The position numbers and the translations under genes were made by a program. A stretch of 64,000 bases of DNA from Isoetes taiwanensis (taxonomy: Eukaryota; Streptophyta; Lycopodiopsida; Isoetales; Isoetaceae), in contig JAJEKV010000002.1 of NCBI GenBank assembly GCA_021234155.1, forward strand, positions 11,028,725 through 11,092,724, given 5' to 3'. Shown here one piece after another: positions 56,945 to 64,000 of the stretch. Each line of letters starts with the position of its first letter. Position 1 is the first letter of the stretch. The notes beneath the pieces were generated by a model that did no database searches, had not been told where the DNA came from, and saw nothing but the letters and a program-made list of their open reading frames with translations.

Positions 56945-57404
56945 TCAGGAGCATTTTCTCTTCTTCCCTCCATATTCTATTTCTTTCAAACCCTCATCCC
57001 CTACTCTTTCACAGATAATGTTCCAAATCTGTTTGCTTACTGGCATTACAGATAATCGTGGTTGCTTAAATAGCACAAAATCTTTGATAGAATCATCACT
57101 CTTAAGCTCAGCTAAATTGATTGGCTTGCTGAAGTGTCTAACTTCCTTTACGTCAACCATTCCACATTTGCCTTTAGTGGCTGAAGGGTCTGAATAAAAT
57201 GACTTTAAAACTTGCACTATTCCAAATATTTCTTTTGCTTTTCCAGTGTGATAGAAGAAACACAAATCACCAACCTTCATACTCTTCATGAAATTTTGCG
57301 CTTGCGCATTTCTTACACCATCCTAGACCTGAATTGGCGAATTGGTCCTGCCATGACCATTCAGCAGGTTCTGTTTTTAGTAGCCAGTAAGACATCTGAG
57401 ACAT
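56945..57404 (-). pseudogene. EVE-domain protein (THYN1-like), intronless with a frameshift
   Basis: From ATG 57404: MSQMSYWLLKTEPAEWSW, the start of an EVE/PUA-like domain. After QDQFANSG the frame is lost (about 57322-57328, where W of the expected WDGVRN seems truncated by a two-base deletion). It then resumes as DGVRNAQAQNFMKSMKVGDL, CFFYHTGKAKEIFG, GMVDVKEVRHF and FVLFKQPRLSVMPVS to a stop at 56945. Length without the break is about 153 aa, a complete domain. EVE proteins of the THYN1 group are proposed to bind modified bases. Lack of introns plus the frameshift suggests a retrocopy, though a single base-calling error is possible. Confidence 0.82.
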
Positions 57405-57704
57405 AATAGCTAGATTACTATTAGATTCCGTAAGTTATTAAAAGATTTCCTAAAGCATAGCATCATCTTGATGCAGTTATTTATCTGCTTATGACTTGAT
57501 TCCCATTTAGTTTTAAGATAAATCCTGAAAGTTAAGATACAATCTATGGTATAGGTGTTTGCTGAAAAAATTAAATGCTAAGAGGTTTACAGCAGGGATT
57601 ATGGCGATGGTCTGTTTTACTCAAAGTATAATAGAATGGTAACCGTACCATGAATGTTGTATCAGCGCTTCTTATTGCTTACTACTGTAAAACTCGTGAA
57701 TATA
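57405..57704. other. Intergenic, nothing recognised
   Basis: AT-rich, with no ORF or repeat. Confidence 0.4.
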
Positions 57705-57870
57705 ATGCCACGGTTCTATTGTGATAGCAATAGAACCGACATTCCTTGGATGGGGACGCCCTTCCTCGCCTCTCCTATTTATACGGCTTCATTCTTCCTT
57801 TCCAGTCATCGGCATTCTCTTGAGCTCCTTTTTCATTCTTTCTCTTTTGCCTCCACAAGTTTCATCCCAT
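57705..57870 (+). promoter_or_regulatory. Hairpin-TATA module, copy 1
   Basis: A perfect inverted repeat CGGTTCTATTG-TGATAG-CAATAGAACCG (57711-57738) is followed 37 bases later by TATTTATA (57776-57783) and a pyrimidine-rich leader to cctccacaagtttc. Nearly the same 160 bases recur at 63213-63375. The layout resembles a core promoter with an upstream palindromic protein-binding site. Confidence 0.6.
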
Positions 57871-57970
57871 CCCACGACCACAAAAGACTATTCTCCTACC
57901 TACTACCTAATTACCTTTTGCGTGATTGCTTCCCGAGTCTTCTTCTTTGTCTTACTTTCGGGTCTTAGAG

Positions 57971-57997
57971 GTCTTCTTCTTCTTCTTCTTCTTCTTT
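57971..57997 (+). repeat. (CTT)n microsatellite
   Basis: Eight uninterrupted cttctt-type triplets. It accounts for the Phe/Ser- or Lys-rich ORFs reported around it. Confidence 0.9.
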
Positions 57998-58129
57998 TGT
58001 CTTGCTTTCGGGTTATTTGGCTTTTCGAAGGTTCTTTGGCTTTCAAAGATTAGTTTGTTCTCGATGACTTGGTGTGTTCTTTTTCTGTGTGTTTGGTTAC
58101 GGTTACAGTTACAAGTAGGTTTGATTCGA

Positions 58130-58268
58130 GTGGTTTGCTTTGATCTGGTTCGAGTGGTTCTTCTGGATCGTTTACTTCCAGTTCTTCTTTTTGGATCGTT
58201 TGCTTCCAGTTCTTCTGTTTGATCTGGTTCAAGTGGTTTTTCTAGATCGTTGCTTCCAGTTCTTCTGG
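58130..58268 (+). repeat. Imperfect short tandem repeats (gatcgtt.cttccagttcttct)
   Basis: Three copies of ttccagttcttct preceded by gatcgttt(a/g)c or gatcgtt, plus two ctggttc(a/g)agtggttt segments. Confidence 0.75.
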
Positions 58269-58437
58269 TTTTTTTATGGGTCCCTCGTTGCCATATCTCT
58301 GTGCTCTTCCCGCCCTTGGTTTGGCCGTTTTGCATCTCTCTTTCCGGGTTTCCTGTTTTTCAGTTCTGTTCGATTCCTGAGGGTCCAATTTGCATTCCAG
58401 TTTATCATCTATTTTCTCAGATATCTTGAAGTTCTGG

Positions 58438-58567
58438 ATCCCTATCTTGTTTCTCTATTTTCTGCCTTGGTCTCGATCCTATCAGCTTGATCCTATCTTG
58501 TTTCTCTATTTTCTGCCTTGTTTCTCGATCCTATCTTGTTTCTCTATTTTCTGCCTTGGTCTCGATC
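58438..58567 (+). repeat. Tandem repeat, three copies of a 39-51-base unit
   Basis: cctatcttgtttctctattt followed by tctgcctt and tctcgat starts at 58441, 58492 and 58531. Confidence 0.9.
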
Positions 58568-58599
58568 AGTTATGAGGGTTGCAGCTTCCTCACCTGCAT

Positions 58600-61079
58600 C
58601 CTACCACAGATCTATGCCCCTTTTCCGTCTCTTTATGAATATCCCCTTTCAGATTAACCCCAGGTCTGCCACAACCTCCGCCTGAGTTCGTCTGGTACTA
58701 ATTTGATCGAGTTTTTCTGTTCCTTACTCTCTTGATGAGGTCGTTCTTGGCGATGGCGGCATCCTCACCTGCATCTGGCCTCAGATTCGACATGCATCTG
58801 GCACCCCTGGCCGATTCGCCACCGCTTCTTTCCGACTGTTTTGTATTTTCTATCTTAGGCAGGGATACCAGGCGTCAGTTATCCTTGCCCCCTCTATGGA
58901 TTACCTCGCTTTCATTTTAAGTTTATTTGTGAATTTTGTAGGGTTTGTCTTGCTATACTTCCTCTTAGGCGTGTTGTTCTTTTGTCGGGTCTAGTGGCCC
59001 TGTTCTTTGAATTTTTCTTGTCTTGCTCGTAAATCTCTTTGGACTTTATAGCTTCTATGTTATTGCTAACACTATGTGAAAGTATTAGTTATTGCATGCG
59101 AAACTCGTGCACATATACTTTGCGATGCCCCATATTACTCAACACCTCAGGGTTGGTTCAACATGGCAGATTATGTAAGGATATCAATTTTCGTATGATT
59201 AGAGAACATGTCGTCTTGTGATAGAAGAAGTTCTTGTCATCATTATGGTTGTGGTATAACATTAGATGTAGTGAATTATCATAATTGAACTTAGAGTTAT
59301 TATAGAAAGATAGCTTTAAGGCCAACAAGTGTATATCTCGGTTTTATGTTATACCCTAGAGCTTATGGGACTTTGAAGATGCCACGTGGTATGTCTCTGC
59401 TAGGCAGTTTTTGTCTTGGCAACTTGTCTGCCTCGAGTTATTTTACGCTTCTTGTCCTTATAAATTTGGTCGCGTTGGTTGTATACATGGTTTATATCTG
59501 CGAGATTATTTTCTTAGGTCTTGTAGGGCTAGTTCCCTTAGGAAGGTTGTTGGCAAGTAAGTTGTGGTCTTGAAATTGACTTATTTTGATTTGAAACGTG
59601 TGATTTTGCTATACAACCATGGTGCATCAAGCATGTTTTTTCAACCACGAAATGTTTAGCACCATCGGCATTTAGCGTGGCAAGTGACCTTTGCATCAAC
59701 ACAAGGGACTTGAACATGGTATGTATGTTCTTTCTAATATTTTTGCACTGTTGTTGTAACCATTCCCCCTTCTTGTTGCATGTTATTCTCTAGTCCGATT
59801 TGAGTCGAGTAGAGTCATTTTCTCCTCCTCGATATCTTTTAGTTTTGGAAGTATTCGTGCATAGGTGCTAAAGCTTTACATGTATGCGTATGCATGATAT
59901 TTCCCACGATGCATGTGTTGCCCCTTTGTTCATTAGGTGCCCTTTAGCCGCTATCTAGATGTGTATATGCTTTGTTGTCATATATGATAGTTACTTCTTT
60001 TACTTATGTTTGTCCCTTTGATTCACATGATTCTGCATACGATCTTCTGGTATGTTCTCCTGAGCGCATTCGGTTGAGATTTTATTGCATTGTTTTTTGT
60101 AACTCGAATCATCAATTTCATGAGAGCAGTTTGCCATGTACATTTGTCATGTTGCACCCCCGGGCTCTGAGAGATTGTGCATTGCGTAATTTCAAGCTTT
60201 TAGGCCATGTGTTGATTGCCATATCTCTTTCTCTAGAGTGTTTATTTGGCGCTCGATGTTCACATTAAATTCATCTTGGGGTTTTCTATGGTTTTATTTA
60301 TACAGTTTCTTTTGCTCTCCGACTTTCTATGCTGTATGTTTGATGCATTTTGGGCATATATATCTAGTAGATGATATGTGTATTGCATGGTTTCGGTTGC
60401 CTTTGGGAACTTTGTGCATTGCATGATTCCAACCAAGTTCGTTATTTCGATGCTCGTTCTATATGTCATGCAATTTCCTTTCTTTCGGACTCATATTCAT
60501 ACATTCCATTTCACTTATTGCTATGATTAAGTCGGGATAGACCGGGGCTTGTTCATTTATTTTTCATTTTCATGTCTCTAATTACGCGGGAATGCTGTGA
60601 CTGTCCATATAGTTATTTTGGATTACTCGTTGGTTTTTTAGTTCTATCCATATGGTCCCCCCTATGTCGGTCAATGCATGCGCTTTTTTCATATGTTCCC
60701 AGTTGTTTTTGTCTTGGGTTGCCTTTTGAGGGCCCATGCACACTTTTGTGTCATACGATCTCAGTTTTTCTCGCCTTTGAGGGCTTATTATATATTTGCA
60801 TTGTATGACATTAGCGATAAACGTCTTAATTCTTCTATTTCTCCTTGCATGTTCGTCATACTTCTCGTATTTCATTCTATTTCCTTTTCATTCCAATTTC
60901 TATTTTACATTTTTGCATTGTTCGACGTTTTTGGTCTATGTTATGGTTATCTTGTCCCATACGTGTTTGTCCTCTTTTCGTGTTGACTTTCGCTTTTTCT
61001 TCTTCATGCTTGATCAATTCTTGTTATATCACCTTTGTTGCGGCCCTTCTTCCTTTCGAGGCTCGTTATAGGTTCATTG
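58600..61079. other. T-rich noncoding DNA
   Basis: Plus-strand ORFs here are Phe/Leu/Ser-rich because of T-rich composition; none shows a motif. The region could be a long noncoding transcript or transposon interior, but nothing identifies it. Confidence 0.4.
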
Positions 61080-63110
61080 CTCAACGATTCTATGCAGTTC
61101 TATCTTTGCATCCTTTATGGTTATTGCATCCTTTGCATCTTAGATCTTCAGTCTTGGTAACACGCATTTGGTTGGTGTCTTTTACTCATGGTTTGGTTGG
61201 TAAGTCCGCTCGTTACATATGTGCGTTTGGCATGGGATAGTTTTTTTTTTTTATTTAATCAGCCTTTTTCTTGACATATAGTTTTTCCATAGTCAGATGT
61301 CTAGTTGTTTACTTTGCTCTTTCATAAAAGTTCTGGTCCATTCTTTACGATCACTTTTATATGCCACGTTTCTCCTGGTCAATTCTTTTCAGTGTTCATG
61401 CTGGGGTGTCTTTTTCTATCTTGTCAAGGTGGTGTCTCTTGCCCAGTTCATTATGGTTGGGTTTCTTCATCTTGTTCACTCAAGTTAATGGCATGGTGGG
61501 GTTGAGATTTGCATTTGTTTTTTCTAGTGGTTTGCTTGCATTACTGTTTCTAGAGGCATTTGACCTGTCTCTTTTCGTTTGGTCATCTCACCTCATGATT
61601 TTTTCTTCGTCCTTTTTTGCCCCGTATCTCATATTTTTCCCCCGTATTCCTTTTTTGCTCTTTATCCTTCATTAACCTCTTGAATTGCCTTAGGCTTGTT
61701 GTCTCGGTTTATCTTTTTGCCCCAGTTTCTTATTTGTCATTTTTGTGTTTTAACCTCTTGAATCGCCTTATTTTTCTTTTTTCTTGTCTTGTCTCCTTCG
61801 TTTCTCATCTTGGTTTACCTTGGTTCTCTTTGCTCTGTTGTGTCCATTTATCATGCTTTTGCTCCTTGATCTGCTTTATCCTTGTTTCTCCATCGGCCTT
61901 GCTTAACCCTTTCCTCCTTGTTTGTCTCATCTGATCGATTCTGGTCATCTTGTTTTACCAACTTGTCTCATTTGCTCCATCCTTTTGGCTTATCATTGTG
62001 CTACATTGCTTTTGTTCTCATAGTGGTCTCTAGTCCATGGGTCTTGTTCTCTCCATTTGTCACTTTACTCAGCTGCTAGCCTAGTTCTTTTCTGCTCCAT
62101 CCATTCTTACCTGACCGCTTTGGTTTGTCCGTTGATTTGATCGTCATTTCTTGCTTATTCTTGCCGCGTTCTTTCTCTCGCTCTTTGCATATGAGCATTT
62201 TACACTAAAAGTTTCATTTTTTTATAATAGCATCCATTGGGCATATCGCATCTTCAGTTTGATGTCTGCTTCATTGCTTAGCAATTTTATGCAATCTATC
62301 TTTGCATTCTCTATGGCATCTTTTGCACCTTAGATCTTTGGTCTTGGAAACACACAGTTGTTTGGTTTGCTTTGCTCATCGTTTGGTTGGTAAGTTTGCT
62401 CTTTAGATATGCGCATAGGGTATTTCCATAGTTGGATGTCTAGTTGATTACTTTCATAAAATTTTTACCTTTCCATTCTTTATGACCATTTTCATCTACC
62501 GCGTTTCTTTTGGTCTCTATTCTTGTTAGTATTCGTGCTAGGGTGTCTCTTTTATATCTTGGAAAGGTGGTGTCTCTGCCCATTTTCATCATGGGTGGGT
62601 TTTTTTTTTTTATTCGTTTTTATGGTATGCTGGGTTTGAAGTTCGAATTTGCTCTTTCTAATGGCTTGCTTGCATTTCTATTTCTAGAGGCTTTTGCCCT
62701 ACCTTTTTTCATTGGTCATCTCACCTTATGATTTTTCCTTAGTTATTTTTTCCGTATTTCATATTTTTCCTCCGAGTTCCTTCTTTGCTCTTTATCCTTC
62801 GTTCACCTCTTGCATTGCTTTACGCTCGTATCTCTGTTGATCCGTTTTCTCCAGTTCCTTATTATTTGTCTTTTCGTTATTTGACTGCTTGAATCGTCTA
62901 GTTTTCTTTTCTTGCCTTGTCTTCTTCGTTTCTCATCGTTATTCGCCTTGGTTCTCTTTGCTATGTTGGTGTCCATATTTCTGGCTTTTGCTCCTTGATC
63001 TGTTTTATCCTCATTTCTCTATCGGCCTTGCTTAGCCATTTTCTACCATGTTTGTCTTTTTCATCTGAAGGATTCTGGTCATTCTGTTTACCAGTTTCCC
63101 TTTTTTGTTT
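61080..63110 (+). repeat. Imperfect tandem duplication, unit about 1.13 kb
   Basis: Ordered matches include atctttgcat and gatctt.(a/g)gtcttgg, tttccatagt..gatgtctagttg (61286/62424), aaggtggtgtctct, atctcacct.atgattttt, ctcttgaatcg/gcttgaatcg and tttgctccttgatctg (61860/62990). The offset shrinks gradually from about 1,190 to 1,129 by small indels. Divergence is substantial. Confidence 0.85.
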
Positions 63111-63212
63111 CTACTTTTGTCCTTTTTCTAGTCATCCTAGCTTGTCGCATTCTTTTTTGAGGTAGGTTCCTCTTCTATCGGCTACTTGATTGTATCATAG
63201 GACCCATCCTAG

Positions 63213-63375
63213 GAATGCCACGGTTCTATTGTGATAGCAATAGAACCGACATTCCTTGGATGGGGACGCCCTTCCTCGCCTCTCCTATTTATACGGCTTC
63301 ATTCTTCCTTTCCATTCCTCTCCTATTTATACGGCTCCTTTTTCATTCTTTCTCTTTTGCCTCCACAAGTTTCCC
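63213..63375 (+). promoter_or_regulatory. Hairpin-TATA module, copy 2, with duplicated TATA box
   Basis: The same perfect hairpin lies at 63221-63248, TATTTATA at 63286-63293 and a second TATTTATA at 63324-63331, because cctctcctatttatacggct has been repeated. Upstream of aatgccacgg and downstream of ccacaagtttc the two modules are unrelated. Confidence 0.6.
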
Positions 63376-64000
63376 GCCCCCCTCACTCTCTATCATATCT
63401 GGTTTGTTATTGTATGTACGCTTTTCGTGTTTAGTGTTTGTTACTGATTCATTCATGTTGTGGCCCCATAGCCTCCGCCAGATAGCATTTCTGTCATTTC
63501 ATTAGCTGGAAGACCCATCTTTATATGGCTCGTGGTCGCGGCTTTTGTCCGGTGATATTTCTACGGGCGTTGTAGCCTCCCGAGGACCGTGACTTTGTTA
63601 TTTATTTCTCTGGCTGGCGCCAGAGTTCTCCGGAGGCAAAGATCTGAATTTGATGTTCTTTCCCTGGCGGATGGTTTCCATCGACGGCTCCCGGCTTGGT
63701 CGGTTTGTTTCTTCTACCTCGAGCTCCGAGCATATATTCTTTGAGAATTGCGGCTCTACCAGAAGCTTTAATCCTTTATCATTGTTTTTTCAGACTTTTT
63801 CAGACCTTTTGATTGCAGGTCATTTTCACAAGTTCTTTTCAGTTGTCGAGTTTATCTTGTTGTATTCACCTTTACTTCGCTGGCAGACGATAGCTGCACT
63901 TTGAGAGCTTGACTTAATCGGCTCGTAGAACGGTCCCTGGGCTAACTAATGGGTCAATATACCCCTATTTATGCATGTATATACATATTCATGGCATACA
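63376..64000. other. Nothing recognised to the window edge
   Basis: GC content rises slightly (63530-63740) and 63650-63904 is an 84-codon frame without motifs. It may be the start of a feature beyond the window. Confidence 0.35.

Noticed and set aside
57960-58335. Lys-rich minus-strand ORF of 127 codons
   Set aside because: Generated by the CTT microsatellite and the tandem repeats next to it.
60845-61240. Hydrophobic plus-strand ORFs suggesting membrane proteins
   Set aside because: Phe/Leu/Ser bias follows from T-rich DNA; several overlapping frames look the same.

Overview
The window is nuclear DNA from a land plant with a large, transposon-rich genome. This rests on nested Ty1/copia and Ty3/gypsy elements primed by initiator tRNA-Met, chromodomain gypsy polyproteins, LINE remnants, a five-exon gene with GT-AG introns, and fragments of a plant-only auxin response factor. 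The LINE style and element mix would fit a seed-free plant such as a fern, but the species cannot be fixed from the sequence. Only one gene reads as intact: a minus-strand RNA-binding protein (RRM + RanBP2 zinc finger, 613 aa) at 24992-29408.

Layout. 1-7648: minus-strand gypsy element A (right-hand LTR 6005-7648; its body runs off the left edge), interrupted by a nearly complete copia element A (513-5440) whose LTRs differ at one base in 240. 8573-11347: copia B, a 5' LTR plus gag/integrase, truncated. 11730-about 14050: 3' end and LTR of plus-strand gypsy C. 14-24 kb: LINE remnants (17.08-18.76 kb plus strand, 18.98-19.44 kb minus strand), tandem duplications and a small inverted-repeat element. 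24992-29408: the intact gene, with a 1.1-kb pyrimidine tract just upstream. 31-39.5 kb: mostly unassigned, with a broken single-exon reading frame at 32.5 kb and a broken zinc-finger/transposon-like gene at 35.2-37.9 kb.

40280-53411 is a 13.1-kb minus-strand chromodomain gypsy element (gypsy B) with 1.6-kb LTRs, gag, protease, RT, RNase H, integrase and chromodomain, all carrying frameshifts. Between its primer-binding site and gag lie about 4 kb of extra sequence with at least two further reading frames. The first ends in an unmistakable histone H3 domain, mixing centromeric-H3-like and canonical H3 features. A retroelement carrying a histone H3 domain next to a chromodomain polyprotein is the most striking observation here.

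53.4-57.4 kb holds an orphan exon-like segment, a frameshifted ARF B3 fragment and an intronless, frameshifted EVE-domain (THYN1-like) copy. 57.7-64 kb is T-rich, without recognisable genes. It is bracketed by two copies of a 160-bp module made of a perfect hairpin followed by a TATA box, and contains a 1.1-kb imperfect tandem duplication.
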